Notes: a model not told the origin generated them from the letters alone. Counted from the first letter of the stretch, positions 26,079 to 35,279 are shown. The stretch: DNA of 64,000 nucleotides from Microbacterium hydrocarbonoxydans (GCF_000956475.1 NZ_JYJB01000006.1:62001-126000); one strand, 5' to 3'. Numbers and translations: made by a program.

Positions 26079-27125
26079 TCAGGGACGATAGCCGGCGGGA
26101 GACGCCGAGGTGCTCGCGCGGGTGACGAGCCGGTGCGGCAGCACGATGCCGCGCGGCGGCGACACGCGATCGTCCATCCGCGACTCGAGCAGGCCGAGCG
26201 CCGCCTCCGCGAAGGCGCCGAGGTCGAAGGCCACGGTCGTCAGCGACGGGGACGTGAACTCCGAGAGCTCGACGTCGTCGAAGCCGGTCACGATGACATC
26301 GTCGGGAACGCGGATGCCGGCGTCGTGCAGCGCGTGCATCGCCCCGAACGCGATCGAGTCGGTGAACGCGACGACCGCGTCGAACTCCACCTCGCGCGCG
26401 AGCAGCGTCCGCGCGGCATCCGCACCCCCGGCCATGGACCACGGCAGCAGGCTCACCTCGAGCCGCTCATCACGGGCGATCCCCGCCTCGCGCAGCGCGT
26501 CGTGCACGCCGGCGAGTCGCAGCCGGCTGGTCGCCGTCGCGAACGCGGGATCGGCGTCGGCCCCGAGCACCGCGATCCGCCTGGCGCCCTGGGCGATCAC
26601 ATGCCGCGTGGCCTCTGCGGCGGCCAGACGGCTGTCGATGCGCACGTGATCGGTCCTGTTCTGCTCCACCTCGCCGATCACGACGACCGGCGGCAGGCGG
26701 TCGGCGTACTTCACGACGCTGTCCTCGAGGCGGATGGGGTTCAGGATCAGCCCGTCGATCAGATGCGCCCTGGCACGCGAGAGCAGCTCCCTCTCCCGCT
26801 CGGGCTCACTCGCCGTCTCCTCGACCTGAACCGCGAGACCCCGCTCGTGCGCGGCGGCGACGATGCGATGCACGAGCTCGGCAGAGTAGGCCGTGCCCAG
26901 ATCGGGCAGGGCGACGGCGATGATCCCGCTCCTGCCGTTGCGGAGGCCCCTGGCGCTCAGATTCGGCACGAAGTCGAGTTCGGCCATGGCCGCCTCGACC
27001 TTCGCCCTCGTCTCCTCCCGCACCGCGACCGTGCCCGTCACGACGTTCGACACGGTCTTCGGCGAGACTCCGGCGAGGGCCGCGACATCCTTCATCGTCG
27101 CGCGAGGAGAGGGCGGCGCAGTCAT
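26079..27125 (-). CDS. LacI-family transcriptional regulator (lacI-3)
   Basis: The 348-residue protein has a LacI helix-turn-helix (TMKDVAALAGVSPKTVSNVVTG, about residues 10-31), a hinge and an effector domain with VIVTGFDDVELSEFTSPSLTTVAFDLG. It lies directly upstream of the importer 3 operon in the same direction. The same TTACnACGATG word is found in front of that operon and in front of this gene, so it probably represses both. The ligand may be arabinose, arabitol or an oligosaccharide; sequence does not decide. Confidence 0.88.
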   Translation of the reverse strand: MTAPPSPRATMKDVAALAGVSPKTVSNVVTGTVAVREETRAKVEAAMAELDFVPNLSARGLRNGRSGIIAVALPDLGTAYSAELVHRIVAAAHERGLAVQVEETASEPERERELLSRARAHLIDGLILNPIRLEDSVVKYADRLPPVVVIGEVEQNRTDHVRIDSRLAAAEATRHVIAQGARRIAVLGADADPAFATATSRLRLAGVHDALREAGIARDERLEVSLLPWSMAGGADAARTLLAREVEFDAVVAFTDSIAFGAMHALHDAGIRVPDDVIVTGFDDVELSEFTSPSLTTVAFDLGAFAEAALGLLESRMDDRVSPPRGIVLPHRLVTRASTSASPAGYRP

Positions 27126-27164
27126 GGGGTCAGACTATCCCGGGTGCCCTGCGGCGGCCGTAAC

Positions 27165-27177
27165 TTACAACGATGCA
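27165..27177. promoter_or_regulatory. Operator shared between lacI-3 and the alditol oxidase gene
   Basis: TTACAACGATGCA matches the importer 3 operator TTACCACGATGTA in 11 of 13 bases. It lies 40 bases from the lacI-3 start and 23 bases before the oxidase ATG, so the regulator could control both divergent genes. Confidence 0.55.
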
Positions 27178-27199
27178 GGCCAGCGACTACGCTGGCGCC

Positions 27200-28477
27200 A
27201 TGAGCATCGAGCGCAACTGGGCGGGAAACCTCGCGTACCGGGCATCCTCCGTCGAGCACCCCGAATCGATCGACGAGCTGCGCGAGCTGCTCGCCCGGGG
27301 AGGGCGCGTGCGCGTGCTCGGATCCCGGCACTGCTTCAACGACATCGCCGACACGACCGGCATCCTGATCGCCCTCGACCGGATGCCGCAGGTCTCCGAG
27401 GTCTCGCCGGCGGGTGACGCGGTGCGCGTGTCCGCGGGGCTCCGCTACGGCGACATCGCCCCGGCGCTCGAGGAGCAGGGCCTGGCGCTCGCGAACCTCG
27501 CGTCGCTGCCGCACATCTCCGTCGCGGGGGCCGTGGCGACGGGAACGCACGGGTCGGGCGACGGCATCGGATCGCTCGCGAGCGCGGTCCGCGCGCTCAC
27601 GCTGATCACCGCCTCCGGACAGACGCTCTCCCTCGCGCGGGGCGACGAGGGCTTCGATGGCGCCGTCGTCGCGCTCGGCGCACTGGGCGTCGTCGTCGAC
27701 CTCACGCTCGACGTCGAGCCGAGCTACCAGGTCGCCCAGCACGTGTTCGAGAAGCCGTCGTGGGACGCGATCCTCCGCGACCTCGGGGCCGTCACGGGCG
27801 CCGGGACCAGCGTCAGCATCTTCTCGACCTGGCAGCAGTCAGACGTCGCCGACCAGATCTGGATCAAGCAGCGCGTGGCAGCGACCAGGGCAGATGCTCG
27901 CGAGCTCGAGGCCGGCCGGGCGGCGCTCGCAGCCTCTCTCGGCGCCGCGCCTGCGGAGGGCAAGCGGCATCCGATCATCGGCGTCGATCCCGAGGCCTGC
28001 ACGGACCAGGAGGGGGTCGCGGGCCCGTGGTTCCAGCGGCTGCCGCACTTCAAGCTCGAGTTCACGCCCTCGGCCGGAGCCGAGATCCAGAGCGAGTACC
28101 TGGTTCCTCGCATCGACGCCGTCGCCGCGATCGAGGCCGTGCGCTCGCTCGCCGACCGCATCGCGCCGCTGCTGCTCGTGAACGAGATCCGCACGGTGCG
28201 CGCCGACGACCTGTGGCTGAGCTCCTCGTATGGGACGGATGCCGTCGGCCTGCACTTCACGTGGAAGCCCGACGAGGTGGCCGTGCGTGAGCTGCTTCCG
28301 ACGATCGAGGCCGCGTTGCCGGCATCCGCCCGCCCGCACTGGGGCAAGGTGTTCACTCTCGACGGCGCGGAGACGCGCTCCCGCTACCCGCGCTGGGACG
28401 ACTTCGCGGCTCTGGTCGCGCGGCACGACCCGGAGCGCCGCTTCGTGAACGAGTACCTGGAGCGCCTGGGACTCTGA
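27200..28477 (+). CDS. FAD-dependent alditol/sugar-lactone oxidase (AldO-like)
   Basis: The 425-residue protein begins NWAGNLAYRASSVEHPESIDELRELL and has the FAD-binding PCMH domain. VLGSRHCFNDIADTTG contains His44, the likely site of covalent FAD attachment in this family. The C-terminal ALO-type substrate domain contains LHFTWKPDE and ends in DPERRFVNEYLERLGL, close to Streptomyces alditol oxidase. It would oxidise arabitol, xylitol or a related polyol to the aldose with hydrogen peroxide release. The -10 TACGCT six bases before the ATG suggests a leaderless message. The shared operator with lacI-3 links it to arabinan use. A sugar-lactone oxidase role is the alternative. Confidence 0.85.
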   Translation: MSIERNWAGNLAYRASSVEHPESIDELRELLARGGRVRVLGSRHCFNDIADTTGILIALDRMPQVSEVSPAGDAVRVSAGLRYGDIAPALEEQGLALANLASLPHISVAGAVATGTHGSGDGIGSLASAVRALTLITASGQTLSLARGDEGFDGAVVALGALGVVVDLTLDVEPSYQVAQHVFEKPSWDAILRDLGAVTGAGTSVSIFSTWQQSDVADQIWIKQRVAATRADARELEAGRAALAASLGAAPAEGKRHPIIGVDPEACTDQEGVAGPWFQRLPHFKLEFTPSAGAEIQSEYLVPRIDAVAAIEAVRSLADRIAPLLLVNEIRTVRADDLWLSSSYGTDAVGLHFTWKPDEVAVRELLPTIEAALPASARPHWGKVFTLDGAETRSRYPRWDDFAALVARHDPERRFVNEYLERLGL

Positions 28478-28522
28478 CGCTCTGCGGTGTCACGCGGCGC
28501 CGCCGCTTCGCGCGGCTGACCT

Positions 28523-28570
28523 CCTGATCCGCGCATGAGATCCGCGTCCTCCGCGTGGGCCTCATGCGCA
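28523..28570. repeat. Intergenic palindrome, family A (copy 1)
   Basis: GCGCATGAG (28531-28539) pairs with CTCATGCGC (28561-28569). The whole element TGATCCGCGC...CGTCCT...TGGG...GCGC aligns over about 50 bases with the palindrome at 35279-35328, roughly three quarters identical by eye. It lies between the convergent oxidase and HD-domain genes and may act as a terminator. The flanking 28571-28626 has further GC-rich imperfect dyads and no gene. Confidence 0.6.
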
Positions 28571-28626
28571 AAGCGGGAGGCCACGCGGGATTCCGGAGCT
28601 CGCGTGCGAATCGGGAACTCGCGGGG

Positions 28627-29229
28627 TCACACCCGCTCGAGCGGGTTCTTCGCGAGCTTGTCGATGACGCCGCCGTCGAGCAGACGCCTGGCATGGCTGT
28701 GCGGCTTGCGGGCCGCCTGCTCCTGCACGCCCGCGCCGAACTCCTCGGCGAGGCCGAGCCGCGGGTGCGCGGTGAGCACCTCGCGGCGGAACTCGAGCGG
28801 GATCTCCGCGTCGCGGCGGCCCGCGATGTCGAGACCCGTGGCGGTCTCGAGCAGGTAGCCCTCGAGATCGAACGCCGGGTCCACCTCGGGCCAGTTGTGG
28901 CGCACGATGACCTCGTTGATGCGGCGCCGGCGCTCGACGGGCCAGCCCGCGCCCGCTGCCATCGCCTCGCCGACATGGCCGCCGGCCTCTTCGTAGCCGA
29001 GAACGTGGTTGTCGAATGCGGGCGCGAGCCCGATGTCGTGCAGCAGCGCCGCCGCATAGAGCAGCTCGTGGTCGACGTCGGCGCGCCCCTCGACGACCGC
29101 GAAGGCCTCGGCCCACAGCCACGACCGCACGACGTGGTTGATCAGCGCAGGGGAGTGGTACTCGTGCATCAGCTCGCGGGCTCCCCGAGCGGCGGGGGTG
29201 TCGGGCACGGCGAAGTCGGAGATGCGCAT
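28627..29229 (-). CDS. HD-domain protein, putative metal-dependent phosphohydrolase
   Basis: The 200-residue protein has an HD domain: NHVVRSWLWAEAFA (His32), LLYAAALLHDIGL (His64-Asp65) and later NHVLGYEEAGGHVGEAMA and RHNWPEVDPAFDLEGYL. The pattern resembles the cyanamide hydratase-like or general HD hydrolases of actinobacteria; the substrate is unknown. The start at 29229 is chosen because TACTCT lies six bases upstream of it on the minus strand, giving a leaderless message as for several neighbours. No functional link to the carbohydrate genes is visible. Confidence 0.82.
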   Translation of the reverse strand: MRISDFAVPDTPAARGARELMHEYHSPALINHVVRSWLWAEAFAVVEGRADVDHELLYAAALLHDIGLAPAFDNHVLGYEEAGGHVGEAMAAGAGWPVERRRRINEVIVRHNWPEVDPAFDLEGYLLETATGLDIAGRRDAEIPLEFRREVLTAHPRLGLAEEFGAGVQEQAARKPHSHARRLLDGGVIDKLAKNPLERV

Positions 29230-29258
29230 GGGGCCAGAGTAGTGAACCGGCCCGCATC

Positions 29259-29313
29259 CGAATCGCGCGAATGGTGACAGGATCCGGCGGAATTCTGCCA
29301 TTCGCGCGATTCG
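29259..29313. repeat. Perfect 16-bp inverted repeat upstream of the HD gene
   Basis: CGAATCGCGCGAATGG (29259-29274) and CCATTCGCGCGATTCG (29298-29313) are exact complements with a 23-base centre. Each arm contains the palindrome TCGCGCGA. No T-run follows on either strand. It lies between divergent transcripts, so it is not an ordinary terminator; it may be an interspersed palindromic element or a protein-binding site. Confidence 0.75.
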
Positions 29314-29347
29314 AACGAGAGGGAACGCGGTCAGCTCATGACAGGTC

Positions 29348-29377
29348 TTGCACTCACTGAATTGTTCCCGGTAACAT
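29348..29377 (+). promoter_or_regulatory. Promoter with TGTTnCCGGnAACA operator
   Basis: TTGCAC (29348-29353), an 18-base spacer and TAACAT (29372-29377) form a promoter. TGTTCCCGGTAACA (29363-29376) lies over the spacer end and the -10. The same word, in the form GTTACCGGTAAC, lies in the same position relative to a promoter at 61376-61405, in front of the last GH43 gene. It looks like the operator of a LacI-type regulator that is not one of the linked ones. Confidence 0.6.
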
Positions 29378-29785
29378 CAGGCAGGCGGTTGACGTGGCAG
29401 TGCCAGTCTCAGTGGTCTCGTCGCACATATTGGTTCCCCCGTACCTCAAGGAGGAGAGTGCACTATGCGGTTTACGAAAACGATATCGGAACGCGGAGAG
29501 CGGTGATTCGCCGGGCACCACGCCTGAGCTGAACCGGACCTGATCGCCGCGAGCGCCATTCGCGCTCGACAGCGGTGCTCGGCGTGCCCGCGCACCTGCC
29601 GGGCGACAACCGCTTCCGTTCCCAGACCCAAAAGGAGACCGACGACGCGCCCGCGGTGATCGACCGCAGGCCGCGTCTCCGGTCGCACACGACACACCCC
29701 CGCCGAGGGCGGTCGGTGCAGCGGCATCCGTCGATACCGCTGTTCGAGCGCGCCCTCGGCGACCCAAGAAACAAGGAGTGAGCAC
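29378..29785 (+). other. 408-base leader region with a possible 13-codon leader ORF
   Basis: This stretch holds no convincing gene. A strong AAGGAGG (about 29450-29457) precedes ATG 29465, which opens a 13-residue frame (MRFTKTISERGER) and then stops. It may be a leader peptide or the remains of a gene whose rest was lost. A frame from 29575 to 29781 reads only arginine/proline-rich sequence and is probably not coding. The real ribosome site AAGGAG at 29773-29778 belongs to the ATG at 29786. Confidence 0.4.
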
Positions 29786-32268
29786 ATGACATCGCCACAC
29801 ACACACACGTCTCTCGGCATCGGAGGCGACCGGCATCCCGTGCCGCGGCGCTGCTCGGCGTCGCGGCCCTCATCGCGTCGTCCGTCACGGCCGCCGGCGC
29901 GAGCGCCGCATACGCCGACCCGGTCGGAAGCATCAGCGCCGCAGCGGTGACCGAGCCTCCGGCCGTGCCGGGGAATCTCCTGCCCGAGGGTCGCTTCGTG
30001 TCCGATTCGACCGGGTGGACGAACACCCGCGGCGGCACGCTCTCGCTCAGCGACGACGCCGCGAGCGGCGCGCACTCGCTGCAGGTGACGGCGCGCCAGA
30101 ACACGCAGTCGGGCCCCTTCGCGAACGTCTCCGGCAAGATCGAGGTCGGCGCCACGTATCGCATGACCGGAAAGCTGAAGTACACCGCCGGCAACGCCAC
30201 GCAGCAGTTCAACTTCACGTTCTGCCCCACGAACTTCAACGGGTGCGCCGACTACGGGCACACATTCACGCAGGGGGAGTGGGGCACGTTCTCGCAGCAG
30301 TTCACGGCCGAGGCCAAGCACGCCGCCGCCGGCTGGTTCTTCATCGAGACGCCCTGGGGCTCGAACGCGCTGCAGGACTTCGCGGTCGACGAGCTGTCGC
30401 TCGTGAAGATCGCGGACGCACCGGCGCAGCCGGCGTTCACGAGTCTCGAGAAGGTGCAGACCAAGCCCGTCGGCGACCACAACCCGCTCGTCGGGCACAA
30501 GTTCGGCGCCGACCCGCATCACCTCATCTACAACGGCCGCCTCTACATCTATTCCACGGATGACACGCAGCAGTACGAGGCCAGCAGCAAGGACGCGAAC
30601 GGGCTGCCCACGCAGTCCAACGGCTACGGCGCGATCACGCGGCTGAACGTGATGTCGACCAGCGACATGGTCAACTGGGTCGATCACGGGTCGATCCCGG
30701 TCTCGCGCGAAGGCGGGGCCGCACCCTGGTCGCGCAACTCGTGGGCTCCGGCCGCGATCGAGAAGGACGGCAAGGTCTATCTCTACTTCTGCGACAACGG
30801 CAGCGGCACCGCGGTCGTCGTGGGCGGGTCGCCGCTCGGACCGTGGACCGATCCGCTGGGCAAGAAGATCATCCCCGACACCGTCTCGCCCGAGTACATC
30901 GCGGGAGGCGGCTTCCCCGCCGGCATGTGGCTGTTCGACCCCGAGGTGTTCATCGACGACGACGGCGAGGGCTATCTGTACTTCGGCGGCAACTCGCAGA
31001 TCGGCACCGCACCCGACGTGCAGGGTCCGCAGAACCCGAAGTCGACCCGCGTGGTCAAGCTGAAGGACGACATGGTCACCCTCGACGGCGACCCCGTGGA
31101 GATCGACGGCCCCGGCATGTTCGAGGCGTCGAGCATGTTCAAGCACGGCGACAAGTACTACTACTCGTACTCGTCGAACTTCCAGGTGAACGAGGTGCCG
31201 GGTCAGTATCCCTCGCGCGGCGCGATCGCGTACATGATGACCGACGACCCGATGGACCTGACGGCGTCGGCCTATGCCGGCGTCGCCTTCCAGAACCAGG
31301 GCACGTTCTTCGGCGCGGGCAACGGCGGCAACAACCACTCCGACATGTTCACGTTCAAGGGTGAGACGTACTTCACGTACCACGCGCAGACGCGCGGTGC
31401 GGCGTGGGCGGCTGCGCTCGGCACGCCGGGGGCGACCCAGGGCTACCGCTCGGTGCACATCGACAAGCTCGAGTTCAACGCCGACGGCACGATCAAGCCG
31501 ATCGTCGGCACTCGCGCCGGTGTCGCGCAGGTCGAGAGCTTCGACCCGTACCGCACCTTCGAGGCGGAGACCCTCGCCTGGCAGCTCGGCGTCAGCACGA
31601 CGAAGACGGATGCCGCCTCGGTCGAGTTCCCCGAGCACAACGGCGGCGGCAACATGGTGCTGTCGAGCGTGGACGACGGCGACTTCGCCGCGCTCTCCGG
31701 GGTCGACTTCGGCGCGGGCGCGAAGTCTGTCTCGGCGCGGGTGAAGCCGCTGGTCGCCGGCGGCAGCATCCAGGTCCGCCTCGACGACGTCGACGGGCCG
31801 GTCGTGGCCGAGGTCGCCGTCGACGGCGCCCTGGGCGAATGGACGACCGTGCAGGCCGACGTCACGGGAGCGACCGGGGAGCACGACGTGTTCTTCGTCT
31901 TCGCCGCACCCGAGGGTGCCGCAGCGGATGCCGACCTCGTCGAGGTCGACAACTGGGCGTTCGCGGCCGCCGATGTCCTCGCGTTCTCGGCCGAGGTCAC
32001 GACGCGGTGCGTCGCCGGCAAGAACCTGGTGCAGACCGTGCGCGTGCACAACGCGGATGCCGTTGCGATCACGTTCACGGCCGAGTCCGAGTTCGGGCGC
32101 CGCGACCTCGGCGTCGTGGAAGCCGACCGCGGCGGCTCCGCGTCGATCAACACGCGCAGGTCCGAGCTCGCGGCCGGAACGGTGACCGTCACGGCGACGG
32201 CCACCGTCGGCGGCGAACAGGTGCAGGTGTCGCGACAGGTCGCCACCCAGGCAGCATCCTGCGGCTGA
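29786..32268 (+). CDS. Secreted GH43 arabinofuranosidase/xylosidase with CBM4_9-like and CBM6-like modules and the RCVAGK C-terminal module; start region frameshifted
   Basis: The main frame is open at 29782-32268, with a first GTG at 29947. The good ATG (29786, with AAGGAG) is in another frame, and a (CA)6 run at 29796-29807 lies between them. Removing one CA would join the ATG to a normal signal peptide (ALLGVAALIASSVTAAGASA). Numbering from the GTG: CBM4_9-like about 10-155; GH43 about 175-530 with Asp189 (GADPH), Asp331 (LFDPEVF) and Glu393 (MFEASS); CBM6-like about 535-675; RCVAGK module 678-773 ending SCG. It probably removes arabinose or xylose side groups from polymers outside the cell. 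Without a frame correction the protein may not be exported. Confidence 0.8.
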
Positions 32269-32274
32269 TGCACG

Positions 32275-32301
32275 GAGGGCCCGGGCGCCACCCGGGCCCT
32301 C
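32275..32301 (+). terminator. Hairpin between the two GH43 genes
   Basis: GAGGGCCCGGG (32275-32285) pairs with CCCGGGCCCTC (32291-32301) around a 5-base loop, six bases after the stop codon. The next gene starts 60 bases later with its own AAGGAG, so read-through is likely to be partial. Confidence 0.7.
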
Positions 32302-32360
32302 TCGCCCATCCGATCGAGGGCCGCTCGGTGAGCGGCATACCCATCTCATAAGGAGTACTC

Positions 32361-35273
32361 GTGTCTTTTCCCCAGCGCGCGCTGAAGCTCGCTTCGCTCG
32401 CCGTGTCCGGCCTGCTGGCCGGCGTCGGCCTACTGGTGCCCTCGGCCGCGGCAGGAGCGGCGACCGATTGGAACCCCGAACCCTCATACACCTCGACCGA
32501 TGCCGGTGACGGCACGTACACCGTGCCGGTTCTCAACTCCGACGTTCCCGACGTCAGCGTGGAGCGCGTACCGGCCGCCGAGAACGACGAGGGCCGCGAC
32601 ATCTATTACATGATCAGCACCACGATGCAGCTCAGTCCGGGGGCGCCGATCATGAAGTCCTACGATCTCGTCAACTGGGAGATCGTGAACTACGTGTTCG
32701 ACCGGATGGACATCGGCGACGCGTACTCCCTGCGCAACGGCGCCAGCTCCTACGGGCAAGGGCAGTGGGCCTCCTCCCTGCGCTTTCACGACGGCACCTA
32801 CTACGTGCTGGTCAACTCGCTCAACCTCGGCGGCGCGTTCATCTACCGCACCGACGACATCGAGAACGGGGCCTGGGAGCGCACATCGCTCGGCCGCAGC
32901 CTGCACGATCCCTCGCTGTTCTTCGACGACGCCCACGGCGGGACGCCCTACATCCTCTACGGAGGCGTGAACGCCGCTCGGCTGAACCCGACGCTCACCG
33001 CGATCGAGCAGGACTTCGCCGACATCATCCCCCGCAGCGAGTACGCCGACGAGAGCTACGTCGGCAGCACAGGGCTGTTCGAAGGCGCGCAGGCCTTCTA
33101 CATCGACGGCTACTACTACGTGGTGATGATCACGTGGCCGTCGAGCGGCCGGCAGGTCGCGATGTTCCGGTCATCGGAACTGCTCGGACGCCTTGCCGAG
33201 ACGCCTGCTCCCTACGAGTCGCGCGGCGTGCTCAACTCGAACGGCTTCGCGCAGGGCAGCCTCGTGCCGGTGGCCGACAGCGCAGGCAACGACACCTGGC
33301 AGGGGTTCTTCTTCCGCGACACCTTCCCGATCGGCCGCATCCCGGCGCTCATCCCCGCGACCTGGGCCGACGGCTGGCCGACGTTCGGCGACGGCGGAGT
33401 GGTGCCCGTGAACGGCTCCTTCCCCAAGCCGATCCGGCTCACGCCCGAGCAGGAGCGGTTCGAGCGGCAGAAGAGCGTGGTCGCCTCCGACGACTTCCGC
33501 AACGATGCACCGCACCGCGCCTATCAGGATCAGCAGTGGCAGATCCCGGAAGGCCCTCAACTCGATCAGTCGCTGATCGGCGTGGAGCTGCTGAGCAACC
33601 CCGGCGCGGAATCGGGCACGGACGGATGGATCGTGAACGACACGGCGACTCTCACGCCCACCGACGCAGCCCATGGCGGCGCCTCGGCGCTTGCCGTGAC
33701 AGGGCGCACGACGACCGGTTCCGGCCCCGCGCAGGACATCACCGGCAGACTCCAGCACGGCGTCACGTACGACGTCTCGGCGTGGGTGAAGTACGACGAC
33801 CCCGAGAGCCCTGCGACCAAGCCGTTCTACATCACCGCGCGCTTCGGCGGAGCATCCACGACCTACAAGAACCTGACCAGCGCGACCACGCTCACCCGCG
33901 GTCAGTGGGGCCTGGTGTCGGGGTCGTTCACCGTGCCGGACTCGCAGACCCTCGCCGACGTGCGTGTCTTCGTCGAGACGCCGTGGACGGCGGATCCCGC
34001 CGCGGCGCCGAAGGAGCACCTCATGGACTTCACGATCGACGACGCCTCTCTGGTCGGGCACCCCGTGGCGACCGAAGCGCCGGATCCTGCGGAGATCGCG
34101 CCGAACGGCTCGAATCTCGACCTCGTGTGGGAGTGGAACCACGCGCCGGACAACCGGTACTGGTCGCTGACCGATCGGGACGGCTGGCTGCGCCTCACGA
34201 ACGGCAGGGTCGTCACCGGTGCCTACTCGCATCGGTCAGGCGGCGAGCTCACCTGGCTCGAGGAGGCGCGCAACACCCTGTCGCAGCGCACCTTCGGGCC
34301 GCGGCAGTCGGTCGAGACCACGCTCGACGTCTCGGGCATGAAGGACGGCGACGTGGCGGGGCTCGCGGCGTACAACCGCGACTTCTCGTACATCGCCGTC
34401 AAACGGATCGACGGGGTGAACACGGTCGGAGTCGTGCATCGCGGGCAGCCGTTCTCCGCGACGATCGATCAGGCCGCGGTGGAGAGCTTCCTCCCCGGTC
34501 GTTCGGCGGTCCTCGGAGACACTGCGCAGGTGCACCTCAAGGCGGATCTCGACTTCGCGAGCTCCCCTGGCCGGCTGTACACCGCGTTCTCGTACAGCCT
34601 CGACGGGATCACCTGGACGGCCCTCGGCGGTCCGGTCGGGCCGCTGAGTCTGGACGGGAGCCTCACCCACTTCATGGGGCACCGCGTGGGGCTGTTCTCC
34701 TACGCGACGCAGCAGACGGGAGGTCACGTCGACTTCGACGAGTTCCTCCTCAGCGACACGCTGACCGCGCAGGATCGTCCGCTGGACGAGAGCGCGCTCG
34801 ACGCGGCGATCGCGCACGCCCGCTCGCTGGACGCGAGCGAGTATCCGGCGGACGCCTGGGCGAGTATGCAGGATGCTCTGGCTCAGGCGGAGACCGCGAC
34901 GGCGTCGACATTCGGCACGCAGAACCAGATCGACGCGCCCGAGCGCGCGCTGAGCTATCAGCTGGCCCGGCTGGGAACGCTTCGCGAGGCTCCCGCCGCG
35001 CTCGACCTCGTCGTGTCGACGGGTTCGCGCTGCGTGGCGAACAAGGTGCAGCTGGTGGTCTCGGTGCGCAACGCGGATGCCGTGCCCGCCGAGGTCGCGA
35101 TCGACACCCCGTTCGGGGCGAAGACCGTCGATCTCGAGCCCGGCAAGACGATCTCGCTTCCGTTCGCGGTGCGATCGTCGGCGCTCGCCGCGGGGGAGGT
35201 GCAGGTGACTGGCTCCGCGGGCGACCGCACGTACTCGGCATCCGCTCCGTACCTCGCCAGGAGCTGCGGCTGA
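32361..35273 (+). CDS. Secreted GH43 (subfamily 12-like) beta-xylosidase/arabinofuranosidase with CBM, beta-sandwich and RCVANK C-terminal module
   Basis: The 970-residue protein starts at a GTG with AAGGAG and has a signal peptide ending near SAAAGAAT. The GH43 domain (about 40-370) shows LNSDVPDVSV (base near Asp64), HDPSLFFDD and LFEGAQAFYIDGYYYVV (acid Glu). A CBM4_9-like domain (about 405-560, LLSNPGAESGTDGWIVNDTATL) and a C-terminal beta-sandwich of the GH43/DUF1349 type (about 580-790, DNRYWSLTDRDGWLRL) follow. A helical FIVAR-like linker (about 790-870) precedes the shared module, here with RCVANK instead of RCVAGK, ending SCG. It should act on arabinoxylan or arabinan side chains. 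It follows the previous GH43 gene. Confidence 0.88.
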   Translation: MSFPQRALKLASLAVSGLLAGVGLLVPSAAAGAATDWNPEPSYTSTDAGDGTYTVPVLNSDVPDVSVERVPAAENDEGRDIYYMISTTMQLSPGAPIMKSYDLVNWEIVNYVFDRMDIGDAYSLRNGASSYGQGQWASSLRFHDGTYYVLVNSLNLGGAFIYRTDDIENGAWERTSLGRSLHDPSLFFDDAHGGTPYILYGGVNAARLNPTLTAIEQDFADIIPRSEYADESYVGSTGLFEGAQAFYIDGYYYVVMITWPSSGRQVAMFRSSELLGRLAETPAPYESRGVLNSNGFAQGSLVPVADSAGNDTWQGFFFRDTFPIGRIPALIPATWADGWPTFGDGGVVPVNGSFPKPIRLTPEQERFERQKSVVASDDFRNDAPHRAYQDQQWQIPEGPQLDQSLIGVELLSNPGAESGTDGWIVNDTATLTPTDAAHGGASALAVTGRTTTGSGPAQDITGRLQHGVTYDVSAWVKYDDPESPATKPFYITARFGGASTTYKNLTSATTLTRGQWGLVSGSFTVPDSQTLADVRVFVETPWTADPAAAPKEHLMDFTIDDASLVGHPVATEAPDPAEIAPNGSNLDLVWEWNHAPDNRYWSLTDRDGWLRLTNGRVVTGAYSHRSGGELTWLEEARNTLSQRTFGPRQSVETTLDVSGMKDGDVAGLAAYNRDFSYIAVKRIDGVNTVGVVHRGQPFSATIDQAAVESFLPGRSAVLGDTAQVHLKADLDFASSPGRLYTAFSYSLDGITWTALGGPVGPLSLDGSLTHFMGHRVGLFSYATQQTGGHVDFDEFLLSDTLTAQDRPLDESALDAAIAHARSLDASEYPADAWASMQDALAQAETATASTFGTQNQIDAPERALSYQLARLGTLREAPAALDLVVSTGSRCVANKVQLVVSVRNADAVPAEVAIDTPFGAKTVDLEPGKTISLPFAVRSSALAAGEVQVTGSAGDRTYSASAPYLARSCG

Positions 35274-35279
35274 GACCGT

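Noticed and set aside
29575..29781. A 68-codon frame upstream of the GH43 gene
   Set aside because: Arginine/proline-rich with a weak GTG start; its only merit is that it ends near the next ATG. Kept as part of the leader region.
29378..29785. A riboswitch in the long leader
   Set aside because: I looked for conserved riboswitch cores and terminator/antiterminator pairs and found none that I could support.
29446..32487. A 1013-codon frame on the minus strand opposite the GH43 gene
   Set aside because: It is a mirror of a high-GC plus-strand gene: arginine/valine/alanine-rich, without domains, and the plus strand has clear GH43 and CBM motifs.
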